NCBI RefSeq assembly: GCF_017104965.1
Contig: NZ_JAAGPR010000042.1
Location: forward strand, 1-63,397
DNA: 63,397 nucleotides
From: Paraburkholderia sp. Ac-20340
Lineage (GTDB): Bacteria > Pseudomonadota > Gammaproteobacteria > Burkholderiales > Burkholderiaceae
Direction: 5' to 3'
Shown here: positions 9,923 to 18,291 of the stretch, in pieces
Position numbering within the stretch: the first letter of the stretch is position 1
Layout of the letters: every line of letters begins with the position of its first letter
Position numbers and translations under genes: made by a program
The notes under the pieces: generated by a model
Databases searched by the model: none
What the model was told of the DNA's origin: nothing
Seen by the model: the letters and a program-made list of their open reading frames with translations, nothing else

Positions 9923-11482
9923 TCAATGCGCTGCCGAATCGGCGCCGCCTTCTGACTTGCCCGCACGCGTGATCCAGATAAGCGGAATGATCGCGATAAA
10001 GATCACCGCTGAAATCCAGAACACGTCGTTCAAACCCAGCATCGCCGCCTGGGTATCGACGAGTTGTCCGAAAACCGTGTGCGCCGTCGCGGTATCGAAG
10101 TGCGCCGTTTTGCCGAGAAAATCGATGAACTGCGTGAAGGCCGGATTTTCCGGCACTGCCTGTTCCGTGAGGCGCGCGTGATGCACCACCGTGCGGTCGT
10201 ACCATTCGTTCGCGCCCAGCGAGGTGCCCACCGCGCCGCAAAACACACGGACGAAATTCGACAACCCCGCTGCCGCCGGGATCTTTTGCGGCGGCTGTCC
10301 GGCAAGAATGATCGCGGTGAGCGGCACGAAGAACATCGCCATCGGAATGCCTTGCAGCAACGTGGGCACGACGAGGTGATACGTATCGATATCGACGATG
10401 TAATTCGAGCGCATCCAGAACACCGCAGCGAAACCGATGAACGCTAGAGTTGCGATCAGGCGCGCATCCGAGCGCGGCAATACCTTGGCAATCACCGGCG
10501 AAAGCAGCACCGTAAAGATGCCGATGGGCGCGATCACGAGACCCGCATCCACCGCGCGATAACCCAGATATTCCTGCATCCATTGCGGCAACAACACGAG
10601 GTTGCCGAAGAACACGCCATACGCAATCGAAATCGCAATCGTGCCGCCCAGGAAATTGCGCTGGCCGAACAGGCGCAAGTCGATGATCGGATGTTCCTCG
10701 GTCAATTCCCAGATTACGAAGGCCGCAAAACTGACCAGAGCGGCAATCGTCAGTCCAACAATAACGGGCGAATGGAACCAGTCGAGGTCCTTGCCTTTAT
10801 CGAGCATCACCTGCAAGGTGCCGACCCACGCAACCAGCAGCCCCAGCCCGACCAGATCGATTGGCGGCTTGCGGGTGGGCGTTTCGCGCGTGCGGTAGAT
10901 CATCCACGTCGCCACGGCCGCGAAAATACCCACGGGAATATTGATGTAGAAGATCCACGTCCAGCTATAGCTATCCGTGATCCATCCGCCCAGCGATGGT
11001 CCTGCGATTGGCCCCACGGTTGCGGTCATCGCCCAGAGCGCCAGCGCCGTCGACGACTTCTGCTTCGGCCAGGAACTGAGCAGGATGGCCTGCGACATCG
11101 GAATCAGCGGTCCCGCCGTCAGGCCCTGAAACACGCGCGCGGCCAGCAGGATCGGCAGATTGGGCGCCATTCCGCACAGCCACGAAGCGATGGTGAACAG
11201 CACGATCGCGCCCACGAACAGGCGAATCTGGCCGAGCCGCTGCGTGAGCCAGCCAGTCAGCGGAATCGACACCGCATTCGCCGCCGCGAAGACCGTGATG
11301 ACCCACGTGCCCTCGTCCACCGACACGCCCAGGCTGCCCGACAAGGTGGGAATGGCAACGTTCGCAATCGACGAATCGAGCACGTTCATGAAGGTCGCGA
11401 GCGCCACGGCGAGCGTGCCCAGCGCGAGACGGCCGCCGGTCAATGGCGGCGGCGGCGCGTGAGCCGCGCCTTGCGGGCTCAT
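9923..11482 (-). CDS. emrB: EmrB/QacA-type MFS drug transporter (DHA2, 14 TM)
   Basis: A 519-residue inner-membrane proton-coupled drug exporter with the DHA2 length and about 14 hydrophobic helices. The motif D1 region LDSSIANVAIPTLSGSLGVS, the motif A-like GWLTQRLGQIRLF and motif C-like TVGPIAGPSLGGWI are visible. It is the first gene of the operon emrB-OMF-emrA. The promoter region is shared with a divergent TetR gene and carries two copies of a palindromic site, so repression by that regulator and induction by exported compounds is the likely control. Confidence 0.95.
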   Translation of the reverse strand: MSPQGAAHAPPPPLTGGRLALGTLAVALATFMNVLDSSIANVAIPTLSGSLGVSVDEGTWVITVFAAANAVSIPLTGWLTQRLGQIRLFVGAIVLFTIASWLCGMAPNLPILLAARVFQGLTAGPLIPMSQAILLSSWPKQKSSTALALWAMTATVGPIAGPSLGGWITDSYSWTWIFYINIPVGIFAAVATWMIYRTRETPTRKPPIDLVGLGLLVAWVGTLQVMLDKGKDLDWFHSPVIVGLTIAALVSFAAFVIWELTEEHPIIDLRLFGQRNFLGGTIAISIAYGVFFGNLVLLPQWMQEYLGYRAVDAGLVIAPIGIFTVLLSPVIAKVLPRSDARLIATLAFIGFAAVFWMRSNYIVDIDTYHLVVPTLLQGIPMAMFFVPLTAIILAGQPPQKIPAAAGLSNFVRVFCGAVGTSLGANEWYDRTVVHHARLTEQAVPENPAFTQFIDFLGKTAHFDTATAHTVFGQLVDTQAAMLGLNDVFWISAVIFIAIIPLIWITRAGKSEGGADSAAH

Positions 11483-11651
11483 TGCGCACCCCGGAACGTT
11501 TGCGTTCCCAAGTCCTGATTCATTTGCAATCCTGATTAAATTGATGTGCGCGGCCGCGTGAACCTGCGCTATCCGCCCAATACGAGACCGGTCGGCACGT
11601 TTGCGCGGCAGCCAATCATCTAAAAAGGGGATGATCGAAACGGTTGTTCAG

Positions 11652-11717
11652 TACCGATCGGTATCGCATGATAAAAGGACATCCCGGCCGAGTCAACGAA
11701 AATCGAACCGATCGGTA
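11652..11717. promoter_or_regulatory. Twin ACCGATCGGT operators between emrB and tetR
   Basis: TACCGATCGGTA at 11652-11663 is a perfect 12-bp palindrome, and AACCGATCGGTA at 11706-11717 repeats its 10-bp core. They are 54 bp apart, about five helical turns, in the 327-bp divergent intergenic region. Palindromes of this kind next to a TetR gene usually bind that regulator. Which promoter each site covers cannot be seen. Confidence 0.7.
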
Positions 11718-11809
11718 CAGTCGCGGGTAGCGGTGCGTTTGTCCGCGAGTGCGGCCGCGCTGCTGTGTTACGATCCCGCGACACCGTTTTCGCAATTCAC
11801 TCTAAAAAT

Positions 11810-12484
11810 ATGGCGACGCTCAAGGCATCCGGCGCACCGGCGCGCCGCCCTCGCAATACCGATTCCGCCCCTGCGGCCAGCAAGGCCGACACCGTGCTCA
11901 ACGCCGCACGCGATGTGTTTCTGGCGCACGGCTTCAGCGCGGCCACGACCGACATGATCCAGCGCGAGGCGCAGGTCTCGAAGTCCACCGTCTACGCGGC
12001 CTGGCCGACGAAAGAAGCGCTGTTCGCAGCCGTGATCCAGCGCGAATGCGGCCAGTTCGCCAATTCGCTGCGTCATATGGAGTTCGAGTCCGACGACATC
12101 ACGCGCTCGCTCACCAAACTCGCGCGCGCCTATCTCAGCCTGATTGTTTCGCCGACGGGGCTTGCTCTTTTTCGCGTGATCGTCGCGGAATCGGGGCGCT
12201 TTCCTGAACTGGGGCGCACGTTTTATGCGGCCGGGCCCGAGGTGGTCGCGAGCATCGTCGGGCAATTTCTGGAGCGCGCGGCCGCACGCGGCCAGATCGA
12301 TGTGCAGGCCGTGGGCTACACCACGGCGGCGAATCTCTTCATCAGCATCGTGCGCGGCGAGGCACAACTGGAATGCATCACGCACCCCGACTCGCGGCCT
12401 TCCGATGCGCAGATCGACCGCTGGGTGGACGCGGCCGTGCAAACCTTCGCGCTGGCCTTCGTCAAGCGTGAGCCTGCTGCGTAA
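11810..12484 (+). CDS. TetR family regulator of the efflux operon
   Basis: A 224-residue repressor. The N-terminal helix-turn-helix is clear: ADTVLNAARDVFLAHGFSAA, then TTDMIQREAQVSKSTVYAAW. The C-terminal ligand domain (GLALFRVIVAESGRFPELG) is of the AefR-like TetR type. The ATG at 11810 gives the usual N-terminus; the upstream 15 codons in frame lack a better start. It is divergent from emrB, with two palindromes between them, so autorepression and repression of the pump are inferred. Confidence 0.9.
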   Translation: MATLKASGAPARRPRNTDSAPAASKADTVLNAARDVFLAHGFSAATTDMIQREAQVSKSTVYAAWPTKEALFAAVIQRECGQFANSLRHMEFESDDITRSLTKLARAYLSLIVSPTGLALFRVIVAESGRFPELGRTFYAAGPEVVASIVGQFLERAAARGQIDVQAVGYTTAANLFISIVRGEAQLECITHPDSRPSDAQIDRWVDAAVQTFALAFVKREPAA

Positions 12485-12610
12485 GCAGCCGGTCGATACC
12501 CATGCCTTTTGTTTATCGACCCATCGATTTCATTAATCGATGGATCTCGTTACGACCATCGAAGCGTAAAAGATGCTAAGAACACGGGTTCACGAAACCC
12601 GGTTCTCGCG

Positions 12611-14500
12611 ATGAACGCATTTTCCTTATATTCCCTTACCCGGCGCACGATTGCGCTGGCTCTCGCGCTTTGCGCGCTAGCGACGCTTGCACTCTTACGC
12701 GCGGCGCCGGCTTTTGCCGATCCCGGCGTCACCCTGCCTGTCGTGGCGCCCGTGCAAAGCTGTGAAGCGCTTGCGCAAACGAAGCTCGACGCCGCCGTCG
12801 GCGCGCCCGTCTCGATCGAAACCCGACGCCTGAACACCGCTCAGGGCGAGTTCTGCGAAGTGAGCGGCACGATCGAACCCGCGATCGGCTTCAAGCTCGA
12901 CCTGCCCGCCAGCAAGTGGACGCAACGCTATCTGCAGGCCGGTTGCGGCGGCCTGTGCGGCATGATCAATGCCAGTATCGGCAATGCAGGCGATTGCCGC
13001 CCGGCGCTCGACGGCGAATTCGCCGTGGCCGCGACCGACATGGGCCACACCGGCCGCATGGGCGCGCCCGACGAAGGCGCATTCGCGGCCGATCCGCAAA
13101 AGCGTATCGATTTCGCTTATCGCGCGAATCACCTCACGGCACTGGCCTCGAAGGCGCTGATGCGCGCGTTCTACGGCGTCGCGCCGCGTTACGCCTACTT
13201 CTCCGGCTGCTCGGATGGCGGCCGCGAAGCCTTGATGGAAGCGCAGCGCTATCCCGACGACTTCGACGGCATTTCGGCCGGCGCGCCCGCGATGCTGTTC
13301 CAGATCCAGAACTCGTTCTTCCACGCGTGGACGGTCGCAGCCAATCGCGGCAGCGACGGCAAGCCCATCCTGCTCGCGCCGAAACTGCGCGTGCTGCACG
13401 ACGCCGTGATTGCGCATTGCGACACGCTCGACGGCGTGAAAGATGGCCTGCTCAGCGATCCGCGCACGTGTCACGTGCAACAAAGCTGGGTGGCATGCAA
13501 GCCCGGCGCAAGCAACACGCAGCAATGCCTGACGCCCGCCGAATGGTCGGTCGCGCAGAAGATCTACACCGGCCCGACCGATGCCGCCGGCCGTCGCTTC
13601 CTGCCTGGTGGCCTCGAACCCGGTTCGGAGATGATGTGGGGATCGTTCGTGCCGCGCGACGCCAATAGCGGCGCGCACGTGATGTCCGCTGCGCTGTTCA
13701 GCGGCATGGTGCCGGTGGTCAACCTGGTGCCCTCGCAGGCCGAATCGAGCGCCACCACCTTCCCGTTCACCACGGAACAGTTCATGCGCATGCAGGAACT
13801 GCATCCGCTCAATGATGCGACCAACCCCGATCTGCACGCGTTTTCCGCGCATGGCGGCAAGCTCATCATGTGGCACGGCTGGGCCGATTTCTCGATCGCG
13901 CCGATGATCTCCATCGCCTACTATCGCGCCGTGCAGGCCGAAATGGGTGCGGGCGCAACGGATCGCTTCCTGCGCCTCTTCATGATTCCGGGCGTGGGGC
14001 ATTGCGGTGGCGGCGACGGCTTCGCGCAAGTCGATACCTTGAGCCCGCTGATGAACTGGGTCGAACACGGCACCGCACCGGCCAGCCTGCGTGCGGAACG
14101 CATCGCGGCCAGCGCGGGCGGCTTCGGCGGTCCGCCTCCGGCCAGCGGCGCGGGCATGCCGCACGGCGCGCCGCCGATGGATGGACAGGGCCCGCAAGGT
14201 CCACAAGGTCCGCAGGGCGGCAGCGACGGCCGGGGCGGCGGCATGGGCGCACACGCCGCGCTGCCGCCTGTCGCAATTGCGAATCAGCCTGCGCTGGCGA
14301 GCCGGCCGATCTATCCGTTCCCGCAGATTGCGCATTATCTCGGCAAGGGCGATCCCGCCAGCGCGTCCAGCTACGGTCCTGCGCCGAGCCCCGCAAAGGA
14401 ACCGGCGAAGATCGACTGGTACGGCGCATTCATGCTGCGCCCCGGCTTCCAGAAGCAATACGTGGTGCGTGACGATCAGATCTTCCCGCTGCCGCAATAA
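12611..14500 (+). CDS. Tannase/feruloyl esterase family protein, secreted
   Basis: A 629-residue alpha/beta hydrolase with a signal peptide (TIALALALCALATLALLRAAPAFA). The family signature GCSDGGREALMEAQRYPDDF carries the nucleophile Ser with its adjacent Cys, and the catalytic His lies in IPGVGHCGGG, also next to Cys, so the CS-D-HC arrangement of tannases is intact. Such enzymes cleave esters of gallic, ferulic or related phenolic acids in the periplasm or outside. After the catalytic His the protein holds a Gly/Pro-rich stretch with GPQ triplets (about residues 510-550) and then a further domain ending WYGAFMLRPGFQKQYVV. No good ribosome binding site precedes the ATG at 12611. Confidence 0.88.
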   Translation: MNAFSLYSLTRRTIALALALCALATLALLRAAPAFADPGVTLPVVAPVQSCEALAQTKLDAAVGAPVSIETRRLNTAQGEFCEVSGTIEPAIGFKLDLPASKWTQRYLQAGCGGLCGMINASIGNAGDCRPALDGEFAVAATDMGHTGRMGAPDEGAFAADPQKRIDFAYRANHLTALASKALMRAFYGVAPRYAYFSGCSDGGREALMEAQRYPDDFDGISAGAPAMLFQIQNSFFHAWTVAANRGSDGKPILLAPKLRVLHDAVIAHCDTLDGVKDGLLSDPRTCHVQQSWVACKPGASNTQQCLTPAEWSVAQKIYTGPTDAAGRRFLPGGLEPGSEMMWGSFVPRDANSGAHVMSAALFSGMVPVVNLVPSQAESSATTFPFTTEQFMRMQELHPLNDATNPDLHAFSAHGGKLIMWHGWADFSIAPMISIAYYRAVQAEMGAGATDRFLRLFMIPGVGHCGGGDGFAQVDTLSPLMNWVEHGTAPASLRAERIAASAGGFGGPPPASGAGMPHGAPPMDGQGPQGPQGPQGGSDGRGGGMGAHAALPPVAIANQPALASRPIYPFPQIAHYLGKGDPASASSYGPAPSPAKEPAKIDWYGAFMLRPGFQKQYVVRDDQIFPLPQ

Positions 14501-14510
14501 GTCGAATTGC

Positions 14511-14544
14511 CGGATCGGGCGCGTGCATACCTTCGCCTGATCCG
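14511..14544 (+). terminator. Weak stem-loop after the esterase gene
   Basis: An 11-bp stem with one mismatch (14511-14521 and 14534-14544) lies 10 bp past the esterase stop and 37 bp before the next gene. There is no T run, so it may be an attenuator or RNA-stability element rather than a full terminator. Confidence 0.3.
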
Positions 14545-14580
14545 ACTGCATTCCATCATCCGCAACATCAGGACATCACC

Positions 14581-15150
14581 ATGACGCAAGCCGAATCCAC
14601 CACGCCCGCCTGGCGCGCCGACCCGCTCACCTGGGGCCACGGCCCGCGCGTTTTCGAAGTCTTTCTCGAACCGACCTGCCCGTACTCGGTGCGCGCGTTC
14701 GGCAAGCTCGACGCCCTGCTGGAAACGGCTGGCGCCGATCGCATCACCGTGAAAATCCGCCTGCAATCGCAGTCGTGGCACATGTTTTCGGGCGTGATCG
14801 TGCGCTGCATTCTTGCGGCTTCGACGCTGCCGGGCGGCAAGGAAAACGCGAAAGCGGTCATGGCCGCCGTGGCCGCGCATCGCGAGGAATTCGAATTCGA
14901 GCGCCATTGCAGCGGCCCGAACATGGACGCCACGCCCAACGACATCATCGCGCGTATCGAGCGCTATAGCGGCCTTGCATTGCGCGAGGCATTCGCGATT
15001 CCGGGTCTCGACACCGAAGTGAAATGGCACGCGAAATACGCGCGCCAGAACGGCATCCACGTTTCGCCGACCTTCATGATCGACGGTATTGTCGATCCGA
15101 AAATCAGCAGCGGCGATGAAGTTGCCGCGTGGGCCGCGCGCCTGCGCTAA
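14581..15150 (+). CDS. DsbA-like thioredoxin-fold protein with a CPYS motif
   Basis: A 189-residue protein without a signal peptide. The N-terminal FEVFLEPTCPYSVRAFGKL is the thioredoxin active-site region, and HVSPTFMIDGIVDPKISSG holds the cis-Pro. The active site is CPYS, so the second, resolving Cys of a CxxC oxidoreductase is missing. This fits a monothiol, isomerase-like or glutathione-dependent role in the cytoplasm rather than disulfide formation. It lies 80 bp downstream of the secreted esterase gene on the same strand and may be co-transcribed, though a stem-loop separates them. Confidence 0.8.
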   Translation: MTQAESTTPAWRADPLTWGHGPRVFEVFLEPTCPYSVRAFGKLDALLETAGADRITVKIRLQSQSWHMFSGVIVRCILAASTLPGGKENAKAVMAAVAAHREEFEFERHCSGPNMDATPNDIIARIERYSGLALREAFAIPGLDTEVKWHAKYARQNGIHVSPTFMIDGIVDPKISSGDEVAAWAARLR

Positions 15151-15425
15151 CGTGCGTATTTCGCCACGTACGAAGCGGAATTCAGTCTTCCGCAAAGCCA
15201 AATAATGGGCTTTCGATACGTGGCGACAGCGTCATTCACGCGTGCTTGCCGCGCTGAGGTATTGCATCGAAATAGCTGATGCATAAGGTTTTATCCGCTT
15301 CCTTATTCCAGCAGCGAAGCCGCGAAAAACCTAATCCCGCCAGCGTGAATTGCATAGCAGCGCGCGTGCGCTGAGCTTTTCGCAACCCATTCGTTAGCGA
15401 AGTGCAAACCCCTCCCTAGCATCGG

Positions 15426-15452
15426 TCGAACCTCGCAGTTCGCAAGGTTCGA
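15426..15452 (+). promoter_or_regulatory. Stem-loop in the porin 5' untranslated region
   Basis: TCGAACCT at 15426-15433 pairs with AGGTTCGA at 15445-15452, leaving an 11-base loop, 22 bp upstream of the porin start. Porin leaders are often sites of RNA-level control. The rest of 15151-15474 shows no gene. Confidence 0.4.
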
Positions 15453-15474
15453 TTGACGCATACAGGGGTTTCAC

Positions 15475-16623
15475 TTGAAAACAACCAATCTGATTGGCGC
15501 ACTCGCCGCCGCATTGCTTTCGTCTTCCGCCTTCGCGCAAAACTCGGTCACGCTGTACGGCTTGATCGACGCCGGTCTCATGTACACCAACAACGTGAGC
15601 AAGAGCGGCGCGCACGGCGCGCTATTTCAGGCCACCAGCGGCACCATCAACGGCAGCCGCTTCGGCATTCGCGGCCGCGAATCGCTGGGCAATGGCGTCA
15701 AGGCCGTCTTCGTGCTCGAAAACGGCTTCAACGCGCAAAACGGCAAGCTCGGCCAGGACAACCGGCTGTTCGGCCGTGAAGCGTGGGTTGGCCTGACGAG
15801 CGAACGCTATGGCTTCGCTGCCGTAGGCCGTCAGTACGATTCGGTGGTCGATTACGTCGCGCCGCTTTCCGCCGAAGCCGGGTCGTTTGGCAAGACGAGT
15901 TTTGCGCACCCCTTCGACAACGACAATCTCGCCGATTCCCTGCGCTTCAGCAATGCCGTGAAATACGCAAGCCCAAACGTCGGGGGCCTGCAATTTGGCG
16001 GTCTTTACGCGTTCTCGAACAGTACGGGCTTTAACGCGAATCGCGCGTGGAGCGCGGGCGCGAGCTACGCGAACGGGCCTTTGAGCCTGGGCGCGGGTTA
16101 TCTGCAGATCGATCACGCGGGCGGCGCGACGGGCAGCGGCGCGGTCGATATCACCGAATCGGCGGCAAACGGCGTGGGCGGATTCACACTCGCCGCCGAC
16201 GTGCAGCGCGTGGCGGCAGGCGCGGTTCGCTATGACGTGAATGGCGCGTCGCTGGCTTTTGTCTATTCGCATAGCCAGTTCGAAGGCAGCACGGCTTTCG
16301 GTTCGACCGGCGGCCACGTGAGTTTCGATAACTACGAACTCAATGGACAGTATCCGCTTGCGAGTCGTTTAAAACTCGGGCTCGCATTCGTTTATACCGA
16401 TGGCCATGTTTCGGATACCCGCTCGTATTCGGTCAATCCAAAGTGGCAACAGATCGACACGCAACTCGTGTATTCGTTTTCGCGGCGCACCGATGTGTAT
16501 CTCGAAGGCATTTATCAACACGTGACGGGCGCGCATTATGTTGCGTTCATCGATACGGCGGGCGGCGCTTCGTCCACGGCTACGCAGGTGGTCGCCACAG
16601 TGGGATTGCGCACGCGATTCTGA
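15475..16623 (+). CDS. General outer-membrane porin (Burkholderia OmpC type)
   Basis: A 382-residue 16-strand trimeric porin. The signal peptide (MKTTNLIGALAAALLSSSAFA) is followed by the mature start QNSVTLYGLIDAGLMY that is standard for this family. Typical motifs follow: SRFGIRGRESLGNG, VFVLENGFN, RLFGREAWVGL and GRQYDSVVDYV. The last residue is Phe (LRTRF), needed for outer-membrane assembly. The start codon is TTG, with a GGGG ribosome binding site about 8 bases upstream. It allows diffusion of small hydrophilic solutes. It stands alone, with a stem-loop in its leader. Confidence 0.95.
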   Translation: MKTTNLIGALAAALLSSSAFAQNSVTLYGLIDAGLMYTNNVSKSGAHGALFQATSGTINGSRFGIRGRESLGNGVKAVFVLENGFNAQNGKLGQDNRLFGREAWVGLTSERYGFAAVGRQYDSVVDYVAPLSAEAGSFGKTSFAHPFDNDNLADSLRFSNAVKYASPNVGGLQFGGLYAFSNSTGFNANRAWSAGASYANGPLSLGAGYLQIDHAGGATGSGAVDITESAANGVGGFTLAADVQRVAAGAVRYDVNGASLAFVYSHSQFEGSTAFGSTGGHVSFDNYELNGQYPLASRLKLGLAFVYTDGHVSDTRSYSVNPKWQQIDTQLVYSFSRRTDVYLEGIYQHVTGAHYVAFIDTAGGASSTATQVVATVGLRTRF

Positions 16624-16723
16624 TCGACGTCGATTACCGATCCCCGACAAAAATGAGACGCTACGCGGGCAAGCTGCGGCACAATCACTTCGTTCGACCA
16701 CAACGATCAGAAGGGAAATGCCC

Positions 16724-17368
16724 ATGAAGCTGTTCTACTACCCCAGCAATGCGAGCATGGCGCCTCATTTCGTGCTTGAGGAAATCGGCCAGCCATTCGA
16801 ACTCGCGCTGGTGGACCGCACGCAGGATAAGCACAAGTCGCCGGAGTACCTCAAACTCAATCCGAATGGCCTGATTCCCGTTTTGATCGATGGCGATCTC
16901 GTCCTTTATGAAACCGCCGCAATCTGCCTGCATCTCGCCGATAAATTTCCGCAGACACAACTCGCGCCCGCATTCGGCACGCCCGAACGCTCGCAGTTTT
17001 ATATGTGGCTGATGTGGTTGACCAATACGTTTCAGGCAACGTTGATTGCCTACTTCTACCCGGAACGTTGGGTGGATGCGGGCAATGCCGAGGGCGCAAA
17101 ACAGGTCCAGGCGCACGCCGAAGCGAAGATCGCGCTTTTACTGGATCAACTGGAAAACCAGCTGCAAACGAGCGGCGGCCCGTGGTTTCTGGGCGCGCAC
17201 TACAGCGTGCTCGATCCCTATGCATTGATGCTGTGCCGCTGGACGCGGCAGTTCTCGCAACCTGCGCGACTGCGTCCGCGTCTGGCGTCGTATCTGCAGC
17301 AGGTGCTGGAACGCCCGGCCGTTCAGCGCGCCTTGCGCACGGAAGGTCTCGAGCATCCGTGGATTTAA
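16724..17368 (+). CDS. Glutathione S-transferase
   Basis: A 214-residue cytosolic GST. The thioredoxin-like N-terminal domain shows MKLFYYPSNASMAPHFVLEE and the glutathione-binding LNPNGLIPVLIDGDLVLYET with its cis-Pro and ET/AI pocket; an all-helical C-terminal domain follows. The start at 16724 is chosen over the ATG at 16718 because the AAGGGA site is then correctly spaced. It conjugates or isomerises electrophiles with glutathione; its physiological substrate is not evident. Its stop overlaps the stop of the convergent TetR gene by two bases. Confidence 0.92.
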   Translation: MKLFYYPSNASMAPHFVLEEIGQPFELALVDRTQDKHKSPEYLKLNPNGLIPVLIDGDLVLYETAAICLHLADKFPQTQLAPAFGTPERSQFYMWLMWLTNTFQATLIAYFYPERWVDAGNAEGAKQVQAHAEAKIALLLDQLENQLQTSGGPWFLGAHYSVLDPYALMLCRWTRQFSQPARLRPRLASYLQQVLERPAVQRALRTEGLEHPWI

Positions 17369-18105
17369 TCCGCTGATTGTTCGGATTGATCCGCTTGATC
17401 TGCTTGATTCGTTCGATCCGATGCATCCTGCGCATGCATCGGGTCTTTCTCGAAGATCGCGCCCTGCGGTTCGCCGCAATCGGCAATGGGCGCGAATGCC
17501 AGCGCATGCGCCTCATCCTCTTTCGCGCCAAAACCCAGCAATAACGTGAACATCACCTGCTCGGTGTAGTCCACGGGCGCGTCGCCCGATAGCAGCGTCT
17601 CGATCCCATACATGATCGCGCCCAGCGCGATATCGCGCGCCACGCTCACGTGGCTCACGCGCAAGCGTCCCGAATCGATCGCCAGTTGCAGATCGCGCGT
17701 CAGGTATTCGTCGAGCAGACGGCCGCGCGAGCCGCGCCGCGTCCCCACGCGCGTGATAAACGCGCCCCACAGCGGATAGCGCGCCGCCATCGTCATGTAG
17801 AGCCGCGAACCCACGACCAGCCGCCGCACCGGGTCCGCCTCGGCCAGCACGAGCGGATCGATCACGCCCAGCACCTGATCGCTGCTCTCGCCCGCAACGG
17901 CCACGAGCAGCTCGCCGGTCGTGCGGAAGTAGTTGTAGAACGTGCCCCGCGCCACGCCCGCCGCCGCAATGAAATCGTCGATGAGAGGCAGGTCCGGGCC
18001 TTTCTCCGCGAACACGCCCAGCGCCGTTTCAATCAGGCGATTACGCGTTTTCTCGCGGCGCGCGGCGCCCACGCGGGTTTGATAGTTCTCTTCTGAAGCG
18101 TCCAT
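17365..18105 (-). CDS. TetR family regulator of the aromatic operon
   Basis: A 246-residue repressor with the helix-turn-helix in RLIETALGVFAEKGPDLPL and IDDFIAAAGVARGTFYNYFR. The C-terminal tail is low-complexity (QADQADQSEQSAD), encoded by degenerate 9-bp repeats near 17387-17422, and looks dispensable. It is divergent from the ring-cleavage operon at 18292. The intervening DNA has two TTGAC-N6-GTCAA palindromes, so it probably represses both directions until an aromatic ligand binds. Confidence 0.9.
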   Translation of the reverse strand: MDASEENYQTRVGAARREKTRNRLIETALGVFAEKGPDLPLIDDFIAAAGVARGTFYNYFRTTGELLVAVAGESSDQVLGVIDPLVLAEADPVRRLVVGSRLYMTMAARYPLWGAFITRVGTRRGSRGRLLDEYLTRDLQLAIDSGRLRVSHVSVARDIALGAIMYGIETLLSGDAPVDYTEQVMFTLLLGFGAKEDEAHALAFAPIADCGEPQGAIFEKDPMHAQDASDRTNQADQADQSEQSAD

Positions 18106-18201
18106 GTGCGTGCGATTGACGTGCGATTCCCGTTCGATTGGCGGCGACTTGCGCCCGATTGGCTCCCCAGCATTCTAGGGTTTGTCCTGAATCTAATCTA
18201 G

Positions 18202-18250
18202 TTGACGATTTTGTCAAAACGCCTAGTATACGAATTGACGAAAACGTCAA
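18202..18250. promoter_or_regulatory. Twin TTGAC-N6-GTCAA operators
   Basis: TTGACGATTTTGTCAA at 18202-18217 and TTGACGAAAACGTCAA at 18235-18250 are two 16-bp palindromes spaced 33 bp centre to centre, three helical turns. They lie between the divergent TetR gene (start 18105) and the FAH-family gene (start 18292), the second only 41 bp before the start. The arrangement fits a cooperative TetR dimer pair covering the promoter. Confidence 0.8.
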
Positions 18251-18291
18251 ATCAACGGGAATCGACCCCCAGCAATGTTCGGAGGCAGGAA

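Noticed and set aside
12695..14551. 618-codon minus-strand frame opposite the tannase-like gene
   Set aside because: Antisense shadow; the plus strand has a signal peptide and full catalytic motif.
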